Origin: Pontibacillus yanchengensis | Lineage (GTDB): Bacteria; Bacillota; Bacilli; Bacillales; BH030062 | Assembly: GCF_009856295.1 (NCBI RefSeq) | Contig: NZ_WMEU01000001.1 | Span: 372,001 to 436,000, forward strand | Length of the DNA: 64,000 nucleotides | Direction: 5' to 3' | Shown here: one piece after another, positions 10,268 through 24,405 of the stretch | How the letters are laid out: the number at the start of each line of letters is the position of its first letter | How positions within the stretch are numbered: the stretch's first letter is position 1 | The notes under the pieces: model-generated | Told to the model about the DNA's origin: nothing | What the model saw: the letters and a program-made list of their open reading frames with translations, nothing else | Database searches by the model: none | Program-made: the position numbers and the translations under genes

Positions 10268-10540
10268 TTAGGTTAATGAAAAAATAATGACAAACAGAAG
10301 GATTGTACCAAGATACGTTGAAACAGCATATATCCATCCCGTTCGTTCTTCTTTTGATAGTACAAATGCGTTGAATACACCAAACAGAGTTAATGGAATG
10401 ATCATACTGAGCGCAGCCTCTATAGTAATAATGGAAGCTCCAAATGAGAAAGCCACCCAAAAATATAAATATAAATAACACGATATAAGACCCAATACAG
10501 CATTCCCCGTCATAATAAGTGCTTGCTTTTTAAACGACAT
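10268..10540 (-). CDS. Small membrane protein of unknown function
   Basis: A 90-aa protein starting MSFKKQALIMTG at ATG 10540, with AAAGG about ten bases upstream; in-frame ATG codons further upstream are less convincing. Three hydrophobic segments (about 8-30, 35-55, 66-88) predict an integral membrane protein with a short cytoplasmic loop SKEERTG. I do not recognise the family. It lies about 75 bp after pyrE with no clear terminator between, so it may be cotranscribed with the pyr operon, and has its own terminator. Confidence 0.65.
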   Translation of the reverse strand: MSFKKQALIMTGNAVLGLISCYLYLYFWVAFSFGASIITIEAALSMIIPLTLFGVFNAFVLSKEERTGWIYAVSTYLGTILLFVIIFSLT

Positions 10541-10614
10541 GTCATCACTACCTTTTAACATCGTACGTGTCTTGACATGATTGTACAACGGTGCCACGTC
10601 TATTACAAGAGGGG

Positions 10615-11230
10615 TTATTGCTGGTAGGTTAAGGAAAATTGAGCCGGATTTTCTTTAAAAGTCAGAAGATGGGTGTGTTGTTGTTCTGTAATCTTATTTG
10701 CTTGCATCATATAATCAAGTAGCACGTCAAAGTTTGTTAAGGTATCATAAGGGATGTTTTCCTCTTGAAAAGCCTGTTTACTTGTAGCTAATCCATAAGA
10801 GAAAATCGCAATGACACTCTCAACTTCTACACCAATTTGTTTCAATGCTCTGACACTATTTAAAGAGCTCTTGCCTGTTGAAATTAAATCCTCAATAACA
10901 ATAGCCTTTTGACCTTCTAGGACTCGTCCTTCTATTTGATTTTCTTTACCATGTCCTTTTGGCTTATCTCTCACATAAACCATTGGTAATTCTAAACGAG
11001 CGGCAACCCATGCAGCATGAGGGATTCCGGCGGTTGCACAACCTGCAATCACATCAACATCTGGACAATGCGTTTTGATATGAGTGACAAATTGTTCGGC
11101 AATATATTCGCGAACGTGTACATCGCTCATGGTAAGTCGATTATCACAATATACAGGAGATAAGATTCCTGAAGTCCATGTAAAAGGTTGATCGTAACTT
11201 ACTTGCAGTGAACCTAATTCGTACAATTCC

Positions 11231-11256
<26 letters not shown>
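10615..11256 (-). CDS. pyrE: Orotate phosphoribosyltransferase
   Basis: Converts orotate and PRPP to OMP, the fifth step of UMP synthesis. The PRPP-binding motif VIEDLISTGKSS and the orotate-side GILSPVYCDNR are present. The ATG at 11256 (MDTKLHLAKELYELGS) follows AAGGAGTGGAATA and gives 213 aa, the family length. It overlaps the end of pyrF by 26 nt and is the last pyrimidine gene of the operon. Confidence 0.96.
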
Positions 11257-13632
<2,376 letters not shown>

Positions 13633-13639
<7 letters not shown>

Positions 13640-16600
13640 AGACTCTCCGCCTTTTGTTTCGGCATTGGTTTTGCTGTAAAAGTCATGGATTCAATAACCC
13701 GAAGAATTGCCTTTGCCGTATCAAGAGATGTTAGACATGGAACACCATGTTCAACCGCTTCCCGTCTAATTCTAAATCCGTCTGACCTTGATTGTTTCCC
13801 GCCTGTTAGTGTATTGATGACAAAATGAGCTTGTTCATTTTCCACTACATCCAGGACTGTTTGTTGATTGGAACCAATCTTCCCAACCGTTTCTATTGGT
13901 AGTCCAGTCTCCTCTAACACAGACCCTGTGCCTTCCGTTGCATACAATTCAAAGCCAAGCTGATGGAAACGATGAGCAATCTCAATCATTTCTTCCTTAT
14001 CTTTATCTGCCACTGTAATCAGGACAGATCCTGCAGTTGGTATATGAATTCCTGAGGCAGTAAGTCCTTTATAAAGAGCTTTTTCCAAGGTCTTGTCACG
14101 CCCAATGACTTCCCCTGTTGATTTCATTTCAGGTCCTAGGAAGGTATCAACACTACGTAACTTTTCAAAAGAGAATACAGGAACCTTTACATATACATCT
14201 TCAGGATCTGGTAACACACCGTCTGAAAACCCTAGCTCTGTTAGTTTCGTTCCTAAGATTACTTTTGTTGCAACATTTGCCATCGTAACGCCCGTTATTT
14301 TACTTAAGAATGGAACTGTACGACTTGCTCGAGGATTTACTTCTAGAACGAAAATTTCATCTTCATGAAGAACAAACTGGATATTAATTAACCCTTTAAT
14401 CCCTAACTCTTTAGCAATTTTAACTGTGTTTTCGACACAACGTTGTTTTTGTTGGTCCGTAATCCGTTGCGTTGGATATACTGCAATGGAATCACCAGAG
14501 TGAACACCAGCTCGTTCAATATGTTCCATAACCCCTGGAACGATAACAGTTTCCCCATCAGAAATGGCATCCACTTCTATTTCTATACCTGTCATATATC
14601 GATCGATTAAGACAGGATGATCTTGGTGAATTTGAACCGCTTCTTCAATGTATCGTTTTAAATCCTTACGGTCATAAACTATTTCCATTGCTCTTCCACC
14701 TAGTACATAAGATGGACGTACAACGACTGGAAACCCTAAAGATTCAGAGGTTTGTAAGGCTTCTTCTGTAGTTGTAGCGCATACCCCTTGTGGCTGCGGA
14801 ATGTTTAACTTCGTTAGCGTGTGCTCAAATTTGTCTCGGTCCTCAGATCGATCAATGGCTTCGAGTGATGTTCCTAATATGGAAACACCTCTACGTTCTA
14901 ATCCATCAGCTAAGTTGATTGCTGTTTGTCCGCCAAATTGAACAATAACTCCAGTTGGTTGTTCTAAATCAATTACATGCATCACATCTTCTAGCGTAAG
15001 TGGCTCAAAGTATAATTTATCGGATATGCTAAAATCCGTGGAAACTGTTTCAGGATTGTTATTCATAATAATCGCTTCATATCCTGCCTCTTTTAAAGCA
15101 AGTACGGAATGAACAGTCGCATAATCAAACTCGACTCCTTGGCCAATACGGATTGGACCTGAGCCAAGAACTAATACCTTCTCTCTATTTGAGCGAATAG
15201 ATTCATTTTCTTCTTCATAGGTGCTATAGAAATAAGGTGTGGTGGATTCAAACTCAGCAGCACATGTATCAACCATTTTGTAGACTGGTATAAGATTCTC
15301 TTCTGTTCTAAATGTATAAACTTCATCAATTGTTGTGTTCCAAAGGCGTGCCAACGCAGTGTCAGATAATCCCTTTTGCTTTGCTTCGAACGTTAATGCT
15401 TTATTAAAAGGTCTTTGTTGTAGGCGTTGCTCTAGAAGAATCAAATGATAAAGTTTTGTTAAAAAGAAATAGTCAATTTCTGTTAGTTCTTTTACTTTTT
15501 CTAAGGAATACCCTCTTCTAAAAGCCTCAGCCAAGAGGAATATTCGTTCATCATCCGCTTTTTCTAGACGGTAATCTAATGTTTCTCCATTTAAATATTG
15601 AGCGTCCTCCAAGAAGAATTCTTCCGTACCTATTTCTAAGGAACGTATTGCTTTCATTAGCGACTCTTCGAAATTTCGGCCAATCGCCATCACTTCCCCT
15701 GTTGCCTTCATTTGTGTTCCTAGTACACGGTTTCCTTTTATAAATTTGTCAAAAGGCCAGCGAGGTATTTTTGTTACAACATAATCTAATGCAGGTTCAT
15801 AACATGCATAAGTAGATCCTGTTACAGGGTTTTTCATTTCATCGAGCGTTAACCCTACAGCAATTTTGGCTGCAATTTTTGCAATCGGATATCCTGTTGC
15901 CTTAGAAGCTAATGCTGAAGATCGACTGACTCTCGGATTAACCTCAATAATATAGTATTGAAAGCTATTAGGATCTATTGCAAGCTGTACATTACAGCCA
16001 CCCTCGATTCCGAGTGATCTAATGATTTTCAGTGAAGCATCACGAAGCAATTGATATTCTCTGTCACTTAGCGTTTGTGAAGGAGCTACCACAATAGAGT
16101 CTCCGGTATGAATCCCAACTGGGTCCACATTTTCCATATTACACACTACGATAGCATGGTCTTGTTTATCTCGAATCACTTCGTATTCAATCTCTTTAAA
16201 TCCTTTTATATTCTTTTCTATTAAACACTGATGAACAGGAGAAAGGTGAAGACCACTTTTGGCTGTTTCCAACAGCTCTTCCTCACTGTAGCACATGCCT
16301 CCACCAGCACCGCCCATTGTATAAGCAGGCCGCACGATAACAGGGTAACCGATTCGTTCCGCAAAGGTTTGAGCTTCATCCACTGTACTAATGATAGTAC
16401 TTTCAGGAACAGGTTCTTGTAATTCTCCCATTAAGGAACGAAATTTCTCACGGTCTTCTGCATTTTGAATAGCATTTAAAGAACTTCCTAACAATTCAAC
16501 GTTAAATTCGTTTAGGATTCCTTGTTCTTCTAACTGTACAGCCATATTAAGTCCAGTTTGACCACCTAAAGTCGGTAATATCGCGTCTGGTTTTTCCTTT

Positions 16601-16836
16601 CGAATGATTTTAGCTAGGAAATCAACCGTTAAGGGCTCCATATAAACCTCATCTGCTATCGTTTCGTCTGTCATTATGGTTGCTGGATTAGAATTGGCTA
16701 GTATGACTTCATATCCTTCTTCTTTTAATGCCTGACAAGCTTGAGTACCAGAATAATCAAACTCTGCAGCTTGACCAATGACAATAGGTCCTGATCCTAT
16801 TACTAATATTTTGCTTACATCTGTACGTTTAGGCAT
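13633..16836 (-). CDS. pyrAB: Carbamoyl-phosphate synthase large subunit (pyrimidine-specific)
   Basis: Makes carbamoyl phosphate from bicarbonate, ATP and ammonia delivered by the small subunit. Two homologous ATP-grasp halves are visible, each opening with a nucleotide motif ([37 protein letters not shown]), followed by an oligomerisation segment and a C-terminal MGS-type regulatory domain. 1067 aa is full length. It starts 22 nt inside the end of carA. Also called carB. Operon placement marks it as the pyrimidine-repressed isozyme. Confidence 0.97.
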
Positions 16837-17924
16837 GTTCCTCTCTCCCTTCTACTGTGTTGCTTAATCATCTCTAAGAATTCATCAAATAATACGTTTG
16901 AATCCTGAGGTCCTGGTGCACTTTCAGGGTGATACTGCACGGTAAAAGCTGGTACTTGTTTATGGCTTAATCCTTCGATACTATTATCATTCAACGCATA
17001 TTGAGTAATAGAAAGAAGTGAATCATCTATACTCCATTCCTCAACAGCGTACCCATGGTTTTGGGAGGTCATATATACTTGTCCAGAAGCTTTATCTTTA
17101 ACAGGATGGTTTGATCCTCTATGCCCAAATTTCATTTTTATTGTATTTGCACCGCAAGCTAAGGCAAACAATTGATGTCCTAAACAGATTCCAAAGAACG
17201 GTATCTTCCCTAACACACCTTGAATCATTTCAATTGCTTCTGGCACATCCTTTGGATCCCCAGGACCATTCGAAAGCATGATACCATCTGGCTTTAATTG
17301 CAAAATTTCTTCTGCTGTTGCATGGTATGGAACCACCGTTACATGACAGTTGCGACTAGTGAATTCCCTTAGGATGCCGTGCTTCATGCCGAAATCAACT
17401 AGCACAATACGCTCCCCTCTACCAGGTACGACGTATGGTTTAATTGTTGAAACACGCTCTACTTGATTCGTAGGTAGAGAAGTAGCTTGAAGTTCTTCAA
17501 CACTTTCCTCTTGTGAAGCCTCTACAGATGTAAACTTTCCTTTCATCGTGCCGTATTCCCTGATTCTTTTCGTTAATTTTCGTGTATCAATACCACTAAT
17601 ACCTGGAATATCTTTCGCCTTTAAAAAGGTATCTAATGATTCTTCAGCTCTAAAATTACTAGGATATTCACATGCTTCTTTCACAATCAATCCATTTACA
17701 GAAGGGTTGATTGTTTCAAAATCTTCGCGATTAATACCGTAATTACCGACTAACGGATAAGTGAAGGTAACAATTTGATCGCAATAAGAAGGGTCAGATA
17801 AAATTTCTTGATAGCCGGTCATTCCTGTGTTAAAAACGACCTCACCAAATGTGTCTCTTTCGCTTCCTATCGCGTTTCCGATGAATGTTGTTCCATCTTC
17901 TAGCACTAATTTACGCTTTACCAT
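16815..17924 (-). CDS. pyrAA: Carbamoyl-phosphate synthase small (glutaminase) subunit
   Basis: A class I glutamine amidotransferase that releases ammonia for PyrAB. The nucleophile Cys247 is in FFGICLGHQ and the His/Glu pair in [10 protein letters not shown]; the N-terminal CPSase domain holds [14 protein letters not shown]. 369 aa. The start overlaps the pyrC end by 14 nt. Also called carA. Confidence 0.97.
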   Translation of the reverse strand: MVKRKLVLEDGTTFIGNAIGSERDTFGEVVFNTGMTGYQEILSDPSYCDQIVTFTYPLVGNYGINREDFETINPSVNGLIVKEACEYPSNFRAEESLDTFLKAKDIPGISGIDTRKLTKRIREYGTMKGKFTSVEASQEESVEELQATSLPTNQVERVSTIKPYVVPGRGERIVLVDFGMKHGILREFTSRNCHVTVVPYHATAEEILQLKPDGIMLSNGPGDPKDVPEAIEMIQGVLGKIPFFGICLGHQLFALACGANTIKMKFGHRGSNHPVKDKASGQVYMTSQNHGYAVEEWSIDDSLLSITQYALNDNSIEGLSHKQVPAFTVQYHPESAPGPQDSNVLFDEFLEMIKQHSRRERGTCLNVQM

Positions 17925-19197
17925 AACTAAATTCCTCCTTCCAAACTATCTTACCGTTTAGCAATGTCATTTTTGGTGCGCCTGTAACTGTCCAACCATG
18001 GAATGGGGTGTTTTTCCCTTTTGATACAAATTCATGACGGTTGATCTGATACGTATGATTTAAGTCCAATAACACCAAACTTGCAGCCTGCTCTTCTTTT
18101 AGTTCACCTGCCGTCAACCCAAATACGTTAGCTGGTGTAATGGTTAGCCAATCTAGCAATTGTTTCAAGGAACATACTCCCTCTAAAACCAGATTGGTAT
18201 AGAGCAAGGAGAATGCTGTTTCATGACCAACAATACCAAATGGGGATTTCACTAATCCTTGTTGTTTTTCATCTTCTGTATGAGGAGCATGATCTGTTGC
18301 AATGCAGTCTATAGTTCCATCCAACAATCCTTCACGTAAAGCCTTGCGATCTTCTACTGAGCGAAGGGGAGGGTTCATTTTAAACATGCCATTGTTTTCT
18401 GTAATATCGTTTTCTGTAAGAAGTAAATGATGTGGGGTTACTTCTGCTGTAACAGGAATACCTGCTCGCTTTGCATCTCTAATCACTCGTACTGATTCTT
18501 TCGTACTGACATGACATACGTGATAATGACATCCTGTTGCTTCAGCTAACAATACATCCCTTGCAATTTGAACAGATTCACATACCGAGGGGATCCCAGG
18601 TATTCCTAACTCCTTGCTAGTATGCCCTTCGTGAATTACTCCTCCATGGATAAGTGAATTATCTTCACAGTGGGCAACTATTGAAGCGTTTATGGCATTC
18701 GCTCTCTCCATTGCTTTTAACATTTGATCCGCAGATTGAACGCCAACCCCGTCATCCGTGAATGAAACAGCCCCCATCTCTTTTAGCTGGTTCATAGGAG
18801 TTAGTTGCTGTCCAACTTGACGTTCCGTAATCGATGCGTATGGTAAGACATTCACAACTGAATGTTCTTGAATTAATTTTTGTACATACTGTAAGTTTTC
18901 TGCGTTGTCCGGTACTGGACGAGTATTCGGCATCGCACAAATGGTTGTAAATCCACCCTTTGCAGCTGCTTCTGATCCCGTTGCAATGGTTTCTTTATCC
19001 GTGGCACCAGGTTCACGCAAATGCACATGTATATCTACAAACCCAGGAGACACTACCAAACCGCTACAGTCCACTTCTTCTTCGGCTTCTTTTTCCTCTG
19101 TGGTGATTTGTTGAATGACTCCTTGATCTATGTATATATGTCTAGTGACGAGTTCTTCCTTTTCAAATAATTGAACATTTTTTAGTAATAGACTCAT
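17911..19197 (-). CDS. pyrC: Dihydroorotase
   Basis: A zinc amidohydrolase cyclising carbamoyl aspartate to dihydroorotate. Metal site HVHLREP (57-63), further conserved VAHCEDN, CHVSTKES and the catalytic Asp in ATDHAPHT. I choose ATG 19197 (MSLLLKNVQLFEKE) because AAGGAGG lies 8 nt before it; this gives 428 aa, whereas an in-frame start 19 codons upstream adds non-family sequence within pyrB. It overlaps pyrB by 35 nt. Confidence 0.96.
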   Translation of the reverse strand: MSLLLKNVQLFEKEELVTRHIYIDQGVIQQITTEEKEAEEEVDCSGLVVSPGFVDIHVHLREPGATDKETIATGSEAAAKGGFTTICAMPNTRPVPDNAENLQYVQKLIQEHSVVNVLPYASITERQVGQQLTPMNQLKEMGAVSFTDDGVGVQSADQMLKAMERANAINASIVAHCEDNSLIHGGVIHEGHTSKELGIPGIPSVCESVQIARDVLLAEATGCHYHVCHVSTKESVRVIRDAKRAGIPVTAEVTPHHLLLTENDITENNGMFKMNPPLRSVEDRKALREGLLDGTIDCIATDHAPHTEDEKQQGLVKSPFGIVGHETAFSLLYTNLVLEGVCSLKQLLDWLTITPANVFGLTAGELKEEQAASLVLLDLNHTYQINRHEFVSKGKNTPFHGWTVTGAPKMTLLNGKIVWKEEFSYGKA

Positions 19198-20071
19198 TGG
19201 TAACTCCTCCTTGTAATAATTCATGTATGATAGCCATTCGAATATATACACCATTGTTCATTTGTGTAAAAATACGTGAACGTTGACACTCTACTAACTC
19301 AGATGCAATTTCGACTCCCCTATTGACCGGTGCTGGGTGCATGATAATACTCTCTGTTTTCATTTGTTGTTCTCTTTCCGGAGTTAATCCATAGCTAGTA
19401 AGATAATCCCGTTGCTCTTCCTTAAGATCATGTCGCTCCTCTTGAATCCTAAGAAGTATGAGAACATCGCATTTATGAATGACTTCATCAATAGGTGCAT
19501 AAGGGATACCTAACTCAGCATCCTGCCAAAAAGACGGTCCTGACACCGTAATGTTTGCCCCTAAACGTTGTAAGGTTAATGCATTAGACCTTGCCACTCT
19601 GCTATGGAGTATGTCTCCACTTATGAGTATGTTAAGCCCATTAAATCTTCCAAATTCCTCATAAATAGTATATAAATCTAGCAAACATTGACTTGGGTGC
19701 TCTCCTTTACCATCTCCTGCATTAATAATTGGAACTTGAACAGATTCTTCTAGCTCTTTATAGTAACGGTCTTTGGGATGGCGAATGACGATGGCTGACA
19801 CCCCCAAAGATTCAACCGTTTTGACTGTGTCATATAAGGATTCTCCCTTTTGGACACTAGAAGACTCTGTTAAGAAGTCAATCGTTTGATAGCCTGACCG
19901 TTTCTCTGCCATTTCAAAACTCAACTTCGTGCGGGTACTTGGTTCAAAAAACAAATTTGCTATAAATCCTTGATGTTTTTCGCAATCAGAATTTGATTTA
20001 AAACGTTCTGCTGTTTGAATAATTCTTTCAATATCAGATTGGTTCAAGTCACTCATTTTTAATAAATGCAT
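19163..20071 (-). CDS. pyrB: Aspartate carbamoyltransferase catalytic subunit
   Basis: Joins carbamoyl phosphate and aspartate. The carbamoyl-phosphate loop EPSTRTKLSFE (STRT at 45-48) and HPSQCLLDLYTI are intact. ATG 20071 (MHLLKMSDLNQ) follows AAAGGTGAAAAC and gives 302 aa, the family size. No regulatory pyrI subunit is present, as in B. subtilis. Transcription entering the gene must pass the third PyrR attenuator just upstream. Confidence 0.97.
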   Translation of the reverse strand: MHLLKMSDLNQSDIERIIQTAERFKSNSDCEKHQGFIANLFFEPSTRTKLSFEMAEKRSGYQTIDFLTESSSVQKGESLYDTVKTVESLGVSAIVIRHPKDRYYKELEESVQVPIINAGDGKGEHPSQCLLDLYTIYEEFGRFNGLNILISGDILHSRVARSNALTLQRLGANITVSGPSFWQDAELGIPYAPIDEVIHKCDVLILLRIQEERHDLKEEQRDYLTSYGLTPEREQQMKTESIIMHPAPVNRGVEIASELVECQRSRIFTQMNNGVYIRMAIIHELLQGGVTNESITKKCSII

Positions 20072-20123
20072 GTTTTCACCTTTTCTTAATTGTATTTTGT
20101 CATTTCTACTGTTTACATTAAGC

Positions 20124-20229
20124 AAAAAAACCAGCATCCCTTAAAGGAATGCTGGTTAATCGGCACACGTAGCTACATTACACCACGCCTAGTCGATCGA
20201 CCTAACACCCTTTAAAGCCTCTCGGGACT
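20124..20229 (-). promoter_or_regulatory. PyrR attenuator between pyrP and pyrB
   Basis: The minus-strand RNA carries the PyrR-binding loop AGTCCCGAGAGGCT (20229-20216), then a 12-bp terminator stem AACCAGCATTCC with T7 (20157-20124). PyrR with UMP/UTP stabilises the binding hairpin, which blocks the antiterminator and lets the terminator form. Confidence 0.93.
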
Positions 20230-20253
20230 TTATTAAAACGTGTTCTCTCGATT

Positions 20254-21627
20254 TCATGCTGCTGAGTTATCTGAATTTGAATCTTCTTCTACTTGAAACA
20301 TCTTACCATTGCCTTGGCCTTTTTCTTTACCAGGGAGAGCAAGGTTGAGGATTACACCGATAAGTGCAGCAAGCGATACCCCTGCGATTTCTAAATCGTC
20401 ATAGACTTTAATACTTGCTCCGCCAATTCCAATGACTAAGATGACGGAGGATATGATCAGGTTTCGTTTTTCACCTAAATCAATGTTGTTGTCAATCATC
20501 ATACGCAAGCCGCTAGAAGCAATGATACCAAAGAGAAGGATGGATACCCCTCCCATTACTGCAGATGGGATTGCTCCGATTAAGTCTGTAATGATTCCAA
20601 TAAAACCAAATAGAATGGCAAAAACTGCTGCTCCCCCTACGACAAAGACGCTGAATACTCTTGTTATAGCAAGAACACCAATGTTTTCTCCGTAAGTCGT
20701 ATTTGGTGGTCCACCTAGCATCGATGCAATGATGGTTGCAATACCGTCACCTGCAATAGAGCGATGAAGACCGGGCTTTTGTAAAAAGTTATTCCCAACG
20801 ACTTTAGAAAGAACCATTTGATCACCGATGTGTTCAGCTATGGTTACAAAAGCAACCGGTACAAGTATAAATAGAATTTCACCACTTAATACGGATAGAG
20901 GCCCATAATCAACAAATGGTATTACGAATTGGGGCATTTGAAAAAATGCACCGAAAAACTCACCGATGCCATTAGCGGAAGTGATATTATTCCATTCTGC
21001 TGCAATGTTACTCGTATCAACAATTCCTTGTGTCCACGCAAAGATGTATCCGCATGTAATCCCAAAAAGGATTGGTACAATACTCATAAAACCTCTAAAG
21101 AAAACCGTTGCAATAATGGTTAATCCTAGTGTAACTAAAGCCACAAGTAAATAAGTTAATGAATAATTGCCATCTGGATCCGTTGTGGCCATATCAATTG
21201 CTGTTGATGCTAACCCTAAACCAATGACCATAATGACTGGGCCTACGACTACAGGAGGTAGCACTTTCATAATCCATTTAAGTCCAAGTGCCCTGATGAG
21301 TAAAGCAACTCCACCGTACACAAGACCTGCAAAAAAACTTCCTACCATAGCACCTGGTACTCCACTAGCACTCATCGCAGCTCCTACTGGTGCGATAAAC
21401 GCAAAGCTTGATCCTAAATAAGCTGGAATTCTCCCTTTGGTAATTATAATATAGGCAAGCGTTCCAAGTCCGCTTGACACCAACGCTACTGCCGGTGAAA
21501 GACCTGTTAGAAATGGTACTAAAATCGTAGCCCCAAACATAGCAAATAAATGTTGTAAGCTTAAGGTAATCCATTTACTTAAGGATGGTTTGTCTCGGAC
21601 ATCCAAAACTGTCTCTTGTTCACTCAT
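20254..21627 (-). CDS. pyrP: Uracil permease
   Basis: An NCS2-family proton-coupled uracil importer, 457 aa with about 14 membrane segments. Typical signature motifs: QHLFAMFGATILVPFLTG near the N-terminus, GGPPNTTYGENIG in the centre, and a charged cytoplasmic tail rich in Gly, Glu, Asp and Ser. GGAGG precedes the ATG. It lies between attenuators 2 and 3, so uptake and synthesis are co-regulated by PyrR. Confidence 0.96.
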   Translation of the reverse strand: MSEQETVLDVRDKPSLSKWITLSLQHLFAMFGATILVPFLTGLSPAVALVSSGLGTLAYIIITKGRIPAYLGSSFAFIAPVGAAMSASGVPGAMVGSFFAGLVYGGVALLIRALGLKWIMKVLPPVVVGPVIMVIGLGLASTAIDMATTDPDGNYSLTYLLVALVTLGLTIIATVFFRGFMSIVPILFGITCGYIFAWTQGIVDTSNIAAEWNNITSANGIGEFFGAFFQMPQFVIPFVDYGPLSVLSGEILFILVPVAFVTIAEHIGDQMVLSKVVGNNFLQKPGLHRSIAGDGIATIIASMLGGPPNTTYGENIGVLAITRVFSVFVVGGAAVFAILFGFIGIITDLIGAIPSAVMGGVSILLFGIIASSGLRMMIDNNIDLGEKRNLIISSVILVIGIGGASIKVYDDLEIAGVSLAALIGVILNLALPGKEKGQGNGKMFQVEEDSNSDNSAA

Positions 21628-21650
21628 ATTGACTCCTCCTTTTTTTGCAT

Positions 21651-21745
21651 AAAAAAACCTCTTTGCGAGAAGCTCGCAAAGAGGTAAACGTCACCCTTAG
21701 ATGTACGCATCCTAGCTTTTGCAACCTTCTAAGTCTCTCTGGACT
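21651..21745 (-). promoter_or_regulatory. PyrR attenuator between pyrR and pyrP
   Basis: PyrR-binding loop AGTCCAGAGAGACT (21745-21732), followed by the terminator CCTCTTTGCGAG/CTCGCAAAGAGG with T7 (21684-21651), directly before the pyrP ribosome site. Confidence 0.93.
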
Positions 21746-21761
21746 AAAGTTAAAGGTCAAC

Positions 21762-22319
<558 letters not shown>

Positions 22320-22333
22320 CTAGTTATCAGACC

Positions 22334-22450
22334 AAAAAAAATCCCCTCTTGCCGCTGAGACAAGAGAGGAGGAAAAACACTTAGGTGCTCGGTATTAACC
22401 ATACACGTATAGTGCTTTTTAACCGAAATCCTTCTCAGTCTCACGGGACT
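22334..22450 (-). promoter_or_regulatory. PyrR attenuator in the pyr operon leader
   Basis: PyrR-binding loop AGTCCCGTGAGACT (22450-22437), antiterminator-length spacer, then the terminator CCTCTCTTGTCTC paired with GCAAGAGGGGAT and followed by T8 (22369-22334), just before pyrR. Confidence 0.93.
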
Positions 22451-22481
22451 AATTTAAAGGTCTTTGTTATGTTCTAATTAA

Positions 22482-22512
22482 ATATTATTACAGACTTAGA
22501 CTTATACGTCAA
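22482..22512 (-). promoter_or_regulatory. pyr operon promoter
   Basis: -35 TTGACG (22512-22507) and a TAATAAT/TAATAT -10 region (about 22490-22482) at 16 to 19 nt spacing, upstream of the first attenuator. The -35 overlaps the stop codon of the preceding pseudouridine synthase gene. Confidence 0.7.
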
Positions 22513-23420
22513 GTTCTCTTCTGTATTTCATCAAGTATATCTTGAAATGCCTTAGGTGGCTCTTGATCAAATGAAAGCCTTTCCCCAGTTGTTGGATGTG
22601 TAAATGATAAATGCCTTGCATGTAAAGCTTGTCCATCAATCGGTAAAGTTCTTCTAGGTCCATACTTAGGATCTCCAGCTAATGGATGATTAATATACTT
22701 CATATGAACACGAATTTGGTGCGTTCTACCCGTTTCAAGTTCACACTCAATATAAGAGTAATCTGGATAAAGAGATAATACTTTAAAATGGGTGATAGCA
22801 TCTTTTCCACCTTCAACAACCCCCATCTTTTGACGATCTTTTGGATCTCGAGCAATTGGGGCTTCGATGGTTCCGTATTCATGGTTAATTTCTCCATGTA
22901 CAATGGCGACATATTTTCGTTCTGCTGTTTTATTATACAATTGTTCAGCCAGAGAGGAATGGGCTTTGTCATTTTTCGCAACCATTAATAAACCACTTGT
23001 ATCTTTATCAATGCGATGCACTATACCAGGACGCATGATACCATTAATACCTGATAAATCAGTGCAGTGATACAACAAAGCGTGTACAAGCGTTCCGTGC
23101 TCGTGACCTGCAGAAGGGTGAACCACCATTCCCCGAGGCTTATTCACAACAACAACATCCTCATCTTCATATACAATATCAAGAGGAATATTTTCTGGTT
23201 CTATTTCTAAAGCCTCTGGTTCTGGAATTTCCCATTCCAAATGATCGCCTTCTTGACACTTATAGTTACTTTTCTGTGAAGAACCATTTACTGTTACCAT
23301 ATCTTCTTGGATCCATGTTTGAATTTGTGAGCGTGATGCTTCTTCAGTTAAAACGACTAATAATTTATCAAGGCGTACTCCTTGTTCTTCCTCTACTACT
23401 ATATGTTGATTTACACTCAT
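22509..23420 (-). CDS. ylyB: RluA-family 23S rRNA pseudouridine synthase (YlyB)
   Basis: Isomerises uridine to pseudouridine in rRNA. N-terminal S4 RNA-binding domain ([20 protein letters not shown]) and catalytic domain with [11 protein letters not shown] containing the catalytic Asp. 303 aa. It overlaps lspA by 4 nt (ATGA) and the pyr promoter lies at its end. The exact modified position is inferred from the RluD-like family only. Confidence 0.93.
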   Translation of the reverse strand: MSVNQHIVVEEEQGVRLDKLLVVLTEEASRSQIQTWIQEDMVTVNGSSQKSNYKCQEGDHLEWEIPEPEALEIEPENIPLDIVYEDEDVVVVNKPRGMVVHPSAGHEHGTLVHALLYHCTDLSGINGIMRPGIVHRIDKDTSGLLMVAKNDKAHSSLAEQLYNKTAERKYVAIVHGEINHEYGTIEAPIARDPKDRQKMGVVEGGKDAITHFKVLSLYPDYSYIECELETGRTHQIRVHMKYINHPLAGDPKYGPRRTLPIDGQALHARHLSFTHPTTGERLSFDQEPPKAFQDILDEIQKRT

Positions 23421-23884
23421 GTTTGCTTGCTTCCTTTCTTCCGTTCATCAAGAATCGTTGCAATAAATACCAAACCAACACCTACAACCAACGCAGAATC
23501 AGCGACATTGAATATTGGAAAATCATAACTTCCAATATATGTATCAACAAAGTCGACTACTTCTTTTCGAAAGATACGATCAATAAAATTCCCTATTGCT
23601 CCTCCTAGTATAAATCCGAGAGAGACTCCTATTAGTACATTTGTTTTGGCATATTGCTGAATATAATATATAACCGCTCCAATCACGATAACCGTGATAA
23701 TGTAGAAAAACCACATCTGGCCTTGTAAGATTCCCCAGGCTGCACCTGTATTACGATGAGAGGTTATGTATAAAAAAGGCTCTATAACAGGGAATTGCTC
23801 CCCTATTGCCATGCTCCTGACAATTATCCATTTAGTAAGCTGGTCAAGCGCAATGATTCCAATCGCAATCAAATAATACCACAA
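23417..23884 (-). CDS. lspA: Lipoprotein signal peptidase (signal peptidase II)
   Basis: Membrane aspartyl protease that cleaves prolipoprotein signal peptides after lipidation. Four membrane segments; the catalytic aspartates are Asp102 (GNFIDRI) and Asp129 (FNVADSAL). 155 aa. The start is TTG at 23884 with GGAGG 8 nt before it. The ylyA (TraR/DksA-like) gene that lies between lspA and ileS in B. subtilis is missing; a GC-rich repeat is there instead. Confidence 0.95.
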   Translation of the reverse strand: MWYYLIAIGIIALDQLTKWIIVRSMAIGEQFPVIEPFLYITSHRNTGAAWGILQGQMWFFYIITVIVIGAVIYYIQQYAKTNVLIGVSLGFILGGAIGNFIDRIFRKEVVDFVDTYIGSYDFPIFNVADSALVVGVGLVFIATILDERKKGSKQT

Positions 23885-24027
23885 GGCTTTTTCCTCCGTT
23901 CTTCAATAATGCTCCTTATGCATTTTACCACATATTCCTCCTCTGTGCCTCACTTTGCTAAACAATTCAGCGGAAAACTGACTAATGAACAATTATGTAG
24001 TCCATGGTGCAGGATAAGTATAGACAT

Positions 24028-24301
24028 TTTATTTGTCCGTAAGATCTACCCAAAGAGGGTTTTCACTAAAAATAAGGGCTTATATGTCCTTTTGGGAGAC
24101 ATACAACATGGGGAACTACGAGACTCCCGCGAGGGAGAAAGAGGTTGGTGAGACCCCGGAGGGAGCAAAGCGACTGAGAAGGCACACCAGCTCGCCCGCA
24201 GGAAAGCGAGTTGCTTCACCGTAACCCCCTTCCACGTTTCAAGTATCGGACCCATCACCTTTTGAATATATCTCGAATCCAAGTACTCAAGGTAATGGGG
24301 C
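24028..24301. repeat. GC-rich intergenic repeat, copy B (single half-element)
   Basis: Reversed, this matches the left half of copy A (about 4648-4963) with only scattered differences and one gap of about 40 bases. It includes ACTTGGATTCGAGATA (reverse, 24269-24284), AAGCGAGTTG, the CCCGCGAGGGAGAAAGAGG box and the far end AGATCTACCCAAAGAGGG. No protein frame is conserved between copies A and B, so the stretch looks non-coding and may act as RNA or as a DNA structure. Confidence 0.82.
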
Positions 24302-24343
24302 TTTTATGGAATAACTTATGTAGAGGTAAACAATGACAATACG

Positions 24344-24383
24344 CAAAAAGGTCTATTACGAAAAATTTGTAATAGACCTTTTG
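24344..24383 (-). terminator. ileS terminator
   Basis: The stem AAAAGGTCTATTAC/GTAATAGACCTTTT with an AT loop and trailing T residues on the minus strand lies right after the ileS stop codon at 24406. Confidence 0.92.
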
Positions 24384-24405
24384 CTAGAAAGATATTTCTC
24401 TGTAT

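Noticed and set aside
24033..24282. Open frames of 63-78 codons on both strands in copy B
   Set aside because: They lie within the structured repeat, lack convincing ribosome sites and are not maintained in copy A.
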